This document shows positions 6,448 to 13,211 of a DNA stretch of 15,898 nucleotides, one piece after another. The stretch lies in contig CALJKH010000187.1 in the NCBI GenBank assembly GCA_937973575.1, forward strand, positions 1 to 15,898. Reading direction: 5' to 3'. How positions within the stretch are numbered: position 1 is the first letter of the stretch; every line of letters starts with the position of its first letter. This DNA is from an uncultured Solirubrobacterales bacterium. Lineage in GTDB: Bacteria; Actinomycetota; Thermoleophilia; Solirubrobacterales; Solirubrobacteraceae. The position numbers were made by a program, and so were the translations under genes. Under the pieces are notes generated by a model. The model was not told the DNA's origin and made no database searches. It worked only from the letters and a program-made list of their open reading frames with translations.

Positions 6448-7578
6448 AGGCTCGAACAGCTCAGCGCCGATACGCGCCAAACCTTCAATGTCGTGAACCT
6501 CACCTGCGAGCTTCTCGATCACTGCTAGCCGCTGCGGCTTGAGTGCCACAACAATCTGCTTCAGCCCGGCCTGGTCGCGACGAGCTGCTGCTGCTGCGCC
6601 GTCCACAACCTCAGCAAGGCGCTTGCTCAAGTCCTCGCCAAGCTCAGCCTTCACCTCTTTGGTCCGAGCTGACTTCTTTGTCACGCCTGGGTCTGGGCTC
6701 ACCTGGTTGACGATCAGGCCACTCAATGGGCGGCCATCTTCTTTGAGGCGGTCAGCCAAGTAGCGAGCTTCGTCGAGCGGTGCCTTCTCGCCAGTGGTGA
6801 CGATCAGAAAGACAGTGTCCTCAGCAACTAGGAGTTCTCCCACATGGCGGACTCTGTCCATCATTCCGTCAACTAGCCCTGAGATAGCGGCGAAGAAGTC
6901 AGCCAGGTCGCCCAGCAGGTTAACGCCGGTAAAGCGCTTCAGCGCAGCAAGGATCAGGCTTGTGCCGCCGCCAGCCAGTCGCAATCCGGTGGTCGCCGGC
7001 TTCATGATCAGCTGGATGGCGCGGCCGTCGAAGAAGCGAGAGAGGCGCGCTGGCGCGTCAAGGAAGTCAAGAGCGTTTCGGGACGGTGGCGTGTCTAGGA
7101 CGATCAGGTCGAAGTTGCCTTCGGCCTCAAGTTCATAGAGCTTCGACACTGCCATGAATTCCTGCGCTCCTGCGACTGCGCCGCTGATCTCTTGGTAGAT
7201 CCTGTTGTCAAGGACTTGGTCCCGGCTGCGGGCATCCGGGGCAAGCTTTGAGATCAGGTCATCAAACGCTGCCTTCGGGTCAAGCGCCATCGCCCAAAGC
7301 TCGCCACCCTCGGCAACCTCAATCCCGCCCTTCGCAAGGCGAGCGTTGCTTACTCGGTGCGGAGTGTTGTCGAGCTTCTCAAGCCCAAGCGCTGAAGCGA
7401 GGCGCTTCGCAGGGTCAATCGTCACGACAGCCACGCGCATACCGGTGCTCGCCATTTCCATCGCGAGGGTGGCTGAGACAGTTGTCTTCCCAACGCCGCC
7501 GGGGCCGGCCACGATGCATACCCGCGAGGTGGTTAGAAGGTCGGTAATCGACTCGTGCTTGTCCTGCTTAGGCGCCAT
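6439..7578 (-). CDS. ArsA/Get3-family ATPase (anion-transporting ATPase-like)
   Basis: A 379-residue P-loop ATPase. GPGGVGKT (25-32) is the Walker A motif, VVTIDPAKRLASALGL (51-66) the A'/switch I region, and VLDTPPSRNALDFLDAP (160-176) the Walker B/switch II region with the typical ArsA ending. Family members drive arsenite efflux or tail-anchored protein targeting. Actinobacterial pairs such as Rv3679-Rv3680 form a related ATPase complex. The deviant Walker A signature lysine is replaced by Pro26, as in the second subunit of such pairs, and no partner is in view. I chose ATG 7578 over GTG 7659 because the extra 27 residues are unlike the family and would overlap the parA start. No Shine-Dalgarno is seen; TACGCT 5 bases before the ATG suggests a leaderless transcript. 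Confidence 0.88.
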   Translation of the reverse strand: MAPKQDKHESITDLLTTSRVCIVAGPGGVGKTTVSATLAMEMASTGMRVAVVTIDPAKRLASALGLEKLDNTPHRVSNARLAKGGIEVAEGGELWAMALDPKAAFDDLISKLAPDARSRDQVLDNRIYQEISGAVAGAQEFMAVSKLYELEAEGNFDLIVLDTPPSRNALDFLDAPARLSRFFDGRAIQLIMKPATTGLRLAGGGTSLILAALKRFTGVNLLGDLADFFAAISGLVDGMMDRVRHVGELLVAEDTVFLIVTTGEKAPLDEARYLADRLKEDGRPLSGLIVNQVSPDPGVTKKSARTKEVKAELGEDLSKRLAEVVDGAAAAARRDQAGLKQIVVALKPQRLAVIEKLAGEVHDIEGLARIGAELFEPAA

Positions 7579-7670
7579 GTGACTGACAGCGTAGTTGGTT
7601 GGGAAGGAATACAGACAAACCGCGCGAATAGAGCGAATCAGTGGAGAACCATGCCGCAATCACCCCAACG

Positions 7671-7677
7671 GGAGAGG
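7671..7677 (+). promoter_or_regulatory. Ribosome binding site supporting the parA start at 7683
   Basis: GGAGAGG lies 5 bases before ATG 7683. The in-frame GTG at 7641 has no comparable site, so the shorter protein is preferred. Confidence 0.6.
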
Positions 7678-7682
7678 CTCCA

Positions 7683-8537
7683 ATGCCCGAATCCGCACCC
7701 AACCCGGATGTTCCGGCCATTCAGCCGATCTCTGCCGCGGCTGCGATGGCTCCCGTAATGCCAGTGCGCGAGAACCCACTTGGAGTCATGAAGGTGATCG
7801 TTCTCGCCAATCAGAAGGGTGGGGTTGCCAAGACAACAAGCTGCCTCAATGTCGCTTGCGCTGTTGCTGAGCAAGGCCATCGAGTTCTTTGCGTTGACCT
7901 TGACCCTCAGGCCAACCTGACAGTCAGCCAGGGCCTCCCTGATGATCTTGGCGAGTCGATGTACAACGTCCTTCTGGGGCAGCTTCCAATCCGCCAGGTG
8001 ATCCACAAGCGCGAGGTTGACATCGCTGTCTCCTCGATTGATGTCGCTGGCGCAGAGCTTGCCCTCTCAGCCACCATTGGCCGTGAGCGAGCACTCCAGC
8101 GTGCCCTTGCCCAGGTCAAGGACGACTACGACTACGTCTTCATTGATACACCGCCAAGCCTTGGTCTCCTGACAATCAATGCCTTTACCGCAGCCCAAAA
8201 GGTCGTTGTCCCTTGCAATGCCGAATACCTCTCGATGCGTGGCTTGCTTCAGCTCGACAACACTCTCCGCATGGTTCGCGAGAACCTCAATCCTGAGGTG
8301 ACGATCAGCGGCATCGCCCTTACGATGGTTGACACTCGCACTCTCCACGCTCAGGAGGCGATCGACATCCTCGAGAACGAATTCGACGGTCGTGTGTTCC
8401 GCTCCCGGATTAAGCGGACTGTCCGCATCGCGGAGGCTCCTGTCGAGGGAATGTCACTGCTCAAGTACGAACCAGAGGGAGCAGCGGCACAGTCCTACCG
8501 CGAGCTCGCCCAGGAGGTCATGGCTGATGTCCAATAG
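7683..8537 (+). CDS. parA: ParA/Soj-family ATPase
   Basis: A 284-residue member of the ParA family of ATP-driven positioning proteins, which bind nucleoid DNA or membrane and segregate chromosomes or place other complexes. The N-terminal 34 residues are Ala/Pro-rich and probably disordered. The ATPase core shows the deviant Walker A KGGVAKTT (45-52, signature Lys45), VDLDPQANLT (71-80) and VFIDTPPS (152-159). The NPEVTISGIALTMVDTRT and DGRVFRSRIKRTVRIAEAPVEG segments are typical of Soj. No parB or parS site is seen nearby. It overlaps ftsZ by 11 bases, implying coupled translation, so a role in placing the division ring is possible but inferred. The MinD-type amphipathic C-terminal helix is not evident. 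Confidence 0.92.
   Translation: MPESAPNPDVPAIQPISAAAAMAPVMPVRENPLGVMKVIVLANQKGGVAKTTSCLNVACAVAEQGHRVLCVDLDPQANLTVSQGLPDDLGESMYNVLLGQLPIRQVIHKREVDIAVSSIDVAGAELALSATIGRERALQRALAQVKDDYDYVFIDTPPSLGLLTINAFTAAQKVVVPCNAEYLSMRGLLQLDNTLRMVRENLNPEVTISGIALTMVDTRTLHAQEAIDILENEFDGRVFRSRIKRTVRIAEAPVEGMSLLKYEPEGAAAQSYRELAQEVMADVQ
8512..8517 (+). promoter_or_regulatory. Ribosome binding site fixing the ftsZ start
   Basis: AGGAGG inside the end of parA, 9 bases before ATG 8527. It supports that start over ATG 8551, which lacks a site, and over longer in-frame readings inside parA. Confidence 0.75.
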
Positions 8538-9909
8538 AAAGCGGTCAAGCATGCGCGAAGGTCCACTCTCATCACTCTTCCGCAGCACTGAAGAGGGCGT
8601 AGAGCCACGTCAGGGTGACGAGAATGTCGCCGAGCAACGCGCAGGCGAGCAGCAGTCATCCCCACAGCAGGAAACGCAGGCTCATCAGGCTCAACAGCCT
8701 CATCAGCCCCCGGCCCAGCATGAGTCACACGGCCAGCAGGCTCCGGCTCCGCTGCCTCCTTCAACTCCCGCAGCAGCCGATATTCGCCCGGCTCACCCAG
8801 CTCCAACTCATCACCCAGAGCCAACCGCCGCAGACCTTAATAACGGCCAGCCTCTGATCCTCGTTGTCGGCGTCGGCGGTGCTGGCGTCAACGCGATTGA
8901 CCGGATGGTCCAGGCTCGTGTGCCAGGCGTTGAGTTCATCGCCGTCAACACCGATGTTCAGTCGCTTAACAAGTCAAGCGCCGACCGGATCATTCACATT
9001 GGTGAAGATGTGACCAAGGGCCTCGGCTCGGGGTCAGATCCCGAAGTTGGTCGCAAGTCCGCCATGGACGACCACGACACGATTAAGGCCGCACTCCGTG
9101 GGGCTGACATGGTCTTCGTTGCAGTCGGCGCAGGCGGTGGCACTGGTACTGGTGCGGCCCCAGTTGTTGCACGCATCGCACGTGAGGCCGGGGCACTCGT
9201 TGTCGGAATCGTTACCCGTCCGTTCTCGTTTGAGGGAACACGTCGCAGCAAGGCTGCTGACATGGGCGTCGAGGCACTTGGTGCCGAGGTTGACACTCTG
9301 ATCGTCGTACCTAACAACCGCCTGCTTGATGTCCTCGAACGCGACACATCAATGGTTGACGCGTTCCGTGTCGCCGACGATGTTCTCCGTCAGGGTGTTC
9401 AGGGCATCTCAGACCTCGTCACGTTGCCAGGCTTGATCAACCTCGACTTCGCTGATGTGCGCACGATCATGACCGACGCTGGCAGCGCTCTGCTCGGCAT
9501 CGGCATGGGCAGTGGCCAAGGCCGTGCGCTCGCAGCCGCAGAGGCAGCTGTAAGCAGCCCACTCCTTGAAACGAGCATTGATGGAGCACGCTCGATTCTG
9601 CTCTCCGTGACAGGCGGGCCTGACATCGCACTCGCCGAGGTGAACGATGCTGCCAAGGCAATCGCTGACGCTGCACACCCAGACGCAAACATCATCTTCG
9701 GAGCAATGATTGACGAAGGCTTGGGCGATCAAGTCTGGGTCACCGTTGTCGCCACTGGCTACCACAACGAGCGGGCCGTCCGTAAGGCCCGCCGTGACGT
9801 GTCAGACGCACTTGGTGAGCCAATCGGTGAGCTTCGTGTTGAGCGGCGCCGTGCGTCTCGTGTAGACGACGGCGAGCTTGACGTGCCCGAGTTCCTCTCC
9901 GGCCTGTAG
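8527..9909 (+). CDS. ftsZ: Cell division tubulin FtsZ with long disordered N-terminal extension
   Basis: FtsZ is the GTP-dependent cytoskeletal ring protein of division. This 460-residue version has a 108-residue N-terminal extension: a basic start with an REGPLSSLFR element (~10-19), then a Gln/His/Pro/Ala-rich, probably disordered stretch. The GTPase domain begins at PLILVVGVGGAGVNAID (109). GGGTGTG (203-209) is the tubulin signature, and NLDFADV (305-311) is the T7 synergy loop with its catalytic aspartates. The usual long C-terminal linker is cut to about 20 residues before a DVPEFL tail peptide, the normal site for FtsA, SepF or ZipA-type partners. All catalytic motifs are intact. It follows parA by overlap and has no mur or fts neighbours, so it may be a second, specialised FtsZ. 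Confidence 0.93.
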   Translation: MSNRKRSSMREGPLSSLFRSTEEGVEPRQGDENVAEQRAGEQQSSPQQETQAHQAQQPHQPPAQHESHGQQAPAPLPPSTPAAADIRPAHPAPTHHPEPTAADLNNGQPLILVVGVGGAGVNAIDRMVQARVPGVEFIAVNTDVQSLNKSSADRIIHIGEDVTKGLGSGSDPEVGRKSAMDDHDTIKAALRGADMVFVAVGAGGGTGTGAAPVVARIAREAGALVVGIVTRPFSFEGTRRSKAADMGVEALGAEVDTLIVVPNNRLLDVLERDTSMVDAFRVADDVLRQGVQGISDLVTLPGLINLDFADVRTIMTDAGSALLGIGMGSGQGRALAAAEAAVSSPLLETSIDGARSILLSVTGGPDIALAEVNDAAKAIADAAHPDANIIFGAMIDEGLGDQVWVTVVATGYHNERAVRKARRDVSDALGEPIGELRVERRRASRVDDGELDVPEFLSGL

Positions 9910-9930
9910 GCGGCTGGAGAGAGACTCAAG

Positions 9931-11418
9931 ATGTCGTTACAGCCCGCGCGCGGAGTAACCGCAGCCGGGCATCCGCTGTCCGCTGCGGCTGGCACGCGCG
10001 CTTATGAACTTGGAGGCAACGCGGTTGATGCTGCGGTAGCCGCGATGCTCGCGTCATTTGTGGCCGAGCCGCTCCTGACTGGTCTTGGAGCTGGTGGCCT
10101 GATGACGATCGCCGAGCCAGATGGCAAGGCCACATGTCTTGACTTCTTCGTCGAGGCGCCAGGTCGCGGTGCTAACCACGATGCGCGCGCAGAACTTCTC
10201 CCTTGGCAGGTGGACTTTGGTGACGCAACCCAAGTGTTTAACGCTGGTCCAGCGTCGGCGGGCACGTATGGCACGCCGGCCGGAATCGCTCATGCGCTCA
10301 AAAAGTTTGGCCGTCTCAATCTTCGAGACCTGACCAGTCATGCCGCAGGGCTTGCTCGCGACGGCATCGAGGTAAGTGCCCACATGGACTACCTGTTCTC
10401 GATTCTGATCGGGATCATCACCGCCAATCCAGAGTGCGCTGAGATCTTTGCGCCGGGTGGAGAGCTCCTGAAGGAGGGCGGGCTCTTGGTCCAGCCTCAA
10501 CTTGGTGATGCTCTTGACGCTCTGGGCGCGGAGGGCTCTGACCCGTTCTACACCGGAGTGATCGCTGACCGAGTAGCCGCTTGGCTTGAGGAGCGGGGAG
10601 GCCTCATCACCCGCGAGGACCTTGCTTCATACGAGGTGGTGGAGAGGGAGCCCGTGTCCACGGACTACCGGGGAAGGCAGATCATCACGCCTCCGCCTCC
10701 GTCCGCAGGTGGCATTCTAGTCGGGCTAACGCTTGCCCGGCTGGGTGAGGATCCTGAGGCTCCGAGTCCTGAGGCGCTTGTGGTTGCGATGGAGGAGGCT
10801 CAGAAGGCCCGCACGACTGAGTTCCTTGAAGGCCTCAACGAGGAAGGCTTTGCGGAGAAGTTCTTCGACAGCCACCTTGGCAACACGACGCACATCAGCA
10901 CAATCGATTCAGACGGCCTCGCCTGCTCGGTGACCTGCTCAAACGGCTCAAGTAGTGGGGTTGTCGTACCGGGAACGGGAATCCACCTCAACAACATGAT
11001 GGGGGAGCAAGACCTAAATCCACACGGATTCCACATGCACCCGCCTGGTCGCAGGCTTCCGTCGATGATGACCCCAACTCTTGTGCTTAACCAGTCACGA
11101 CCCACGATGTCTGTTGGCAGCGCAGGTTCTAACCGCATTCGCTCAGCAATCGTCCAAACTCTTGTTCAGATGATTGATGTTGAGGCCACAGTCCATGACG
11201 CTGTTAACGCACCAAGGCTCCACTTCGAGGAAGGTGTTGTCTATGCGGAACCTGGCATTGACATTCAGCCACTTGAAGAAACTGGGCATGCCGTCGCAGC
11301 GTTCCAAGACAGGAGCCTCTTCTTTGGTGGCGTCCAGGCAGCTGTCAAGACAACTTCTGGCCTCCTTGACGGTGCGGGTGACCCGCGACGCGGTGGCGCA
11401 TGCGAGGTAGCGGAGTGA
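9931..11418 (+). CDS. Gamma-glutamyltransferase-like Ntn hydrolase
   Basis: A 495-residue proenzyme of the GGT family, which self-cleaves before a Thr that becomes the nucleophile. The large-subunit start GHPLSAAAGTRAYELGGNA and the cleavage site GN-TTHIST with Thr319 are clear. GTGIHLNNMM and NAPRLHFE follow in the small subunit. Differences from the E. coli enzyme: DFREMAP becomes DFFVEAP (71-77), losing the Arg that binds the glutamate carboxylate; PLSSM becomes LPSMM (376-380); GSPGGSRI becomes GSAGSNRI (396-403). No signal peptide is seen, so it is probably cytosolic. The substrate is likely not a plain gamma-glutamyl compound such as glutathione. GGAGAGAG lies 7 bases before the ATG, and ftsZ ends 21 bases upstream. 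Confidence 0.88.
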   Translation: MSLQPARGVTAAGHPLSAAAGTRAYELGGNAVDAAVAAMLASFVAEPLLTGLGAGGLMTIAEPDGKATCLDFFVEAPGRGANHDARAELLPWQVDFGDATQVFNAGPASAGTYGTPAGIAHALKKFGRLNLRDLTSHAAGLARDGIEVSAHMDYLFSILIGIITANPECAEIFAPGGELLKEGGLLVQPQLGDALDALGAEGSDPFYTGVIADRVAAWLEERGGLITREDLASYEVVEREPVSTDYRGRQIITPPPPSAGGILVGLTLARLGEDPEAPSPEALVVAMEEAQKARTTEFLEGLNEEGFAEKFFDSHLGNTTHISTIDSDGLACSVTCSNGSSSGVVVPGTGIHLNNMMGEQDLNPHGFHMHPPGRRLPSMMTPTLVLNQSRPTMSVGSAGSNRIRSAIVQTLVQMIDVEATVHDAVNAPRLHFEEGVVYAEPGIDIQPLEETGHAVAAFQDRSLFFGGVQAAVKTTSGLLDGAGDPRRGGACEVAE

Positions 11419-11834
11419 TGAAGGGGCGGTTGGCTTGCCTTGCTGTAGCTGGAGCAGCTCTGGCCCTTGCAGGCTGCGGCACTCAGCAGTCTTCGGACGT
11501 GTTCCTCGTCAAGCGCACAGGGAAGATTCCAGGCGCGAACTTGACTCTGCTTGTGATCGACGACGGCAGCGTGCAGTGCAACGGTGGCAAGCCAAAGCCA
11601 CTCTCCAACGAGCTCCTGCTTAAGGCGCGTGACCTGAACGATCAGCTCGCGAAGGACCAGTCAAAGCCGATCCCTGCGATTGGCGTCGTAAATCCGATCT
11701 ACAACTTCAATGTGACCTCCGGCTGGGGTTCCATCAGCTGGGAGGACGGCAACCCTGGAGTTCCTGAGTCGTTTAAGCAGCTCGCCTACTTCACACGCCA
11801 AGTAGCGAAGAAGGCCTGCGGGCTCAAGCGCTGA
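11418..11834 (+). CDS. Putative lipoprotein of unknown function
   Basis: A 138-residue protein with a lipoprotein signal peptide: basic MKGR, a hydrophobic Ala/Leu stretch and the lipobox LAGC with Cys20. The mature part (KIPGANLTLLVIDDGSVQC...) is mixed in character with two later cysteines, and I do not recognise its family. I chose ATG 11418 over the in-frame ATG 11400 because it gives a compact signal peptide. It overlaps the GGT-like stop by one base (TGATG), implying coupled translation. It is probably anchored on the outer face of the membrane. A 9-bp inverted repeat surrounds its stop codon. Confidence 0.75.
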   Translation: MKGRLACLAVAGAALALAGCGTQQSSDVFLVKRTGKIPGANLTLLVIDDGSVQCNGGKPKPLSNELLLKARDLNDQLAKDQSKPIPAIGVVNPIYNFNVTSGWGSISWEDGNPGVPESFKQLAYFTRQVAKKACGLKR

Positions 11835-11856
11835 GGCCCGACGCGGGGCTTGAGCC
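11821..11856 (+). terminator. Stem-loop straddling the lipoprotein stop codon
   Basis: GGCTCAAGC (11821-11829) and GCTTGAGCC (11848-11856) form a perfect 9-bp stem with an 18-base loop that contains the stop codon. There is no T tract. It may be a weak terminator or an mRNA processing signal separating the lipoprotein from the next gene. Confidence 0.45.
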
Positions 11857-11875
11857 GCAGAGTAGTCTCACCAGA

Positions 11876-12502
11876 GTGAGCAGGTTCGTTAAAGCACTGT
11901 TTGTTTTGGGCCTTCTTTGCTTGGCTGTGATCCCAGCAACGGCAGGCGCCTGGACTCGGGCTGCGCAGCTTGGAGCGCTGCCAATAAACGGCGATTCCAA
12001 ACATCGGCTCCGCGGTTTTGTGAACTGGGAGATGCCCGCTGGCTGGACCTCGTCGATCATGGAGGCGGACATTCCCGGGGTTCGTTTCTGGCCATCCGCG
12101 CCAGCCCCGGGTTGCAATGCGCTGTCTGTCTTTGCCTTCCAAGGAACATTCACTCGTCTGACTCCCTCCGCACGCGCGAGGCAAGCAGTGCCAGTTCGCC
12201 AGGGCGGAGCCCTTCTCGGCGCAGGATCTAGGGCTGGTGGGGTCTGGAGAGTGGCACAGAACGTGATCTTTGGGGACGGCATGCCGGCCATCCCGGGAGC
12301 TCACTATGTCGATGGCGTTGGGATCGTCAAGGTTGGGTCGCACCGCTATTTGGAGCTCGCGTTTCGCTCCTACTCAAGCGGTGCATGCATCGCTTCGGAC
12401 GTGACATCAAGTGACATCGTCTCCGGCGCTATCGCCTTCGTTCGATCCGCAGATGCGCGCGTGGGCGTCATCGGCAAGTGGCCCGCTGGCGTCAGCCGTT
12501 AG
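11876..12502 (+). CDS. Secreted hypothetical protein
   Basis: A 208-residue protein with a Sec signal peptide (FVKALFVLGLLCLAVIPATAGA, about residues 4-25 with likely cleavage after TAGA). The mature region is beta-rich and Gly/Ala-rich, with two cysteines (CNALSVFAF and SGACIASD) that may form a disulfide. No family is recognised. It starts with GTG and has no clear ribosome binding site; TAGTCT (11863-11868) 7 bases upstream fits a leaderless -10. It follows the lipoprotein by 41 bases. Its stop touches the stop of the convergent Lon-domain gene with no intervening base. Overlapping antisense frames here have no protein-like features. Confidence 0.65.
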   Translation: MSRFVKALFVLGLLCLAVIPATAGAWTRAAQLGALPINGDSKHRLRGFVNWEMPAGWTSSIMEADIPGVRFWPSAPAPGCNALSVFAFQGTFTRLTPSARARQAVPVRQGGALLGAGSRAGGVWRVAQNVIFGDGMPAIPGAHYVDGVGIVKVGSHRYLELAFRSYSSGACIASDVTSSDIVSGAIAFVRSADARVGVIGKWPAGVSR

Positions 12503-13138
12503 CTAGTCGTCAGTACCGAAGCGGACGCGGCCGTTACTGCCAGCCAAGGCCTCGGCCTTACCAATAAGTGACACGCGCTTGAGAGCGGCCCTGAAGAGGC
12601 TTTCAAGCATTCCAAGGCGCGCAGTCTCATCACGCAGCTCAAGAAGTGTCTGCTTAGCCTCGTCACCGAAGTCGACAGTCCCGGCCATGTCGTAAGAGCT
12701 CAGCTCAAGCAGCTCCTCATTGGGGATCACACGCTCGGTTGCCTCGGTGTAAAGCTGTGCGTAGACCGCGCGAGTTTCAGCACCGTTGTCCTCGCTCGGG
12801 GAAACCGTGTCCTCAAGGAACTCGACTGTCGCCGATGGGTACGGGCGGTCGCCGCTCTTCTCAATGATGCGGAAGGCGCGAGTACCGCGGCAGATGATGT
12901 TGAGGCGCCCGTCCTCCATCTGTTCAAGTACTTCCTCGACCACGAGAGCACAACCAACCTCATGCAGCTCGTCGTCCTCGTCGCGCAGGACGATCCCAAA
13001 CTCCTTCTCCTCAGCGATGCACTCGTTGATCATCAGCTTGTAGCGCTCTTCGAAAATATGAAGGGGCACTTCCTCGGTTGGAAGAGCAACCATTCCGAGG
13101 GGGAAGAGCGGGAAGTTTTCGATCTTGGCGGCTGACAT
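12503..13138 (-). CDS. Lon substrate-binding (PUA-like) domain protein
   Basis: A 211-residue stand-alone version of the Lon N-terminal domain (peptidase S16, LonN). Its opening NFPLFPLGMVALPTEEVPLHIFEERYK (about residues 8-34) holds the family's hallmarks: FPL, the proline after L, and PLHIFE.RY. The VGCALVVEEVLEQMEDGRLNI and GTRAFRI segments fit the beta domain, and the C-terminal helical part follows (~140-200). No AAA+ or protease domain is present, so it does not degrade proteins itself. The function of such stand-alone forms is not well defined; substrate binding or regulation is inferred. ATG 13138 is preceded by GAAAGAG and a near-consensus -10. Confidence 0.88.
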   Translation of the reverse strand: MSAAKIENFPLFPLGMVALPTEEVPLHIFEERYKLMINECIAEEKEFGIVLRDEDDELHEVGCALVVEEVLEQMEDGRLNIICRGTRAFRIIEKSGDRPYPSATVEFLEDTVSPSEDNGAETRAVYAQLYTEATERVIPNEELLELSSYDMAGTVDFGDEAKQTLLELRDETARLGMLESLFRAALKRVSLIGKAEALAGSNGRVRFGTDD

Positions 13139-13147
13139 CTCTTTCGA

Positions 13148-13153
13148 TTGTAC
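13148..13153 (-). promoter_or_regulatory. Candidate -10 element for the Lon-domain gene
   Basis: On the minus strand TACAAT (five of six with TATAAT) lies 8 bases upstream of the ATG, a distance that would give a leaderless or nearly leaderless mRNA. No good -35 hexamer is seen 16-18 bases further upstream. Confidence 0.4.
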
Positions 13154-13211
13154 GAAGCTGGAGGGGCTTGCAGGGTGAGCGGCAATGCGCCCTGAGTCGT
13201 AAACCCTGAAG

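Noticed and set aside
8600..8840. Tandem repeat or frameshifted insertion in the ftsZ 5' region
   Set aside because: The Gln/His/Pro-rich sequence is low in complexity but has no regular repeat unit, and the frame is continuous into the GTPase domain.
11786..12343. 185-codon minus-strand frame opposite the secreted protein
   Set aside because: Composition is not protein-like. The plus frame has a clean signal peptide and a continuous mature domain, so it is preferred, though neither has a recognised family.
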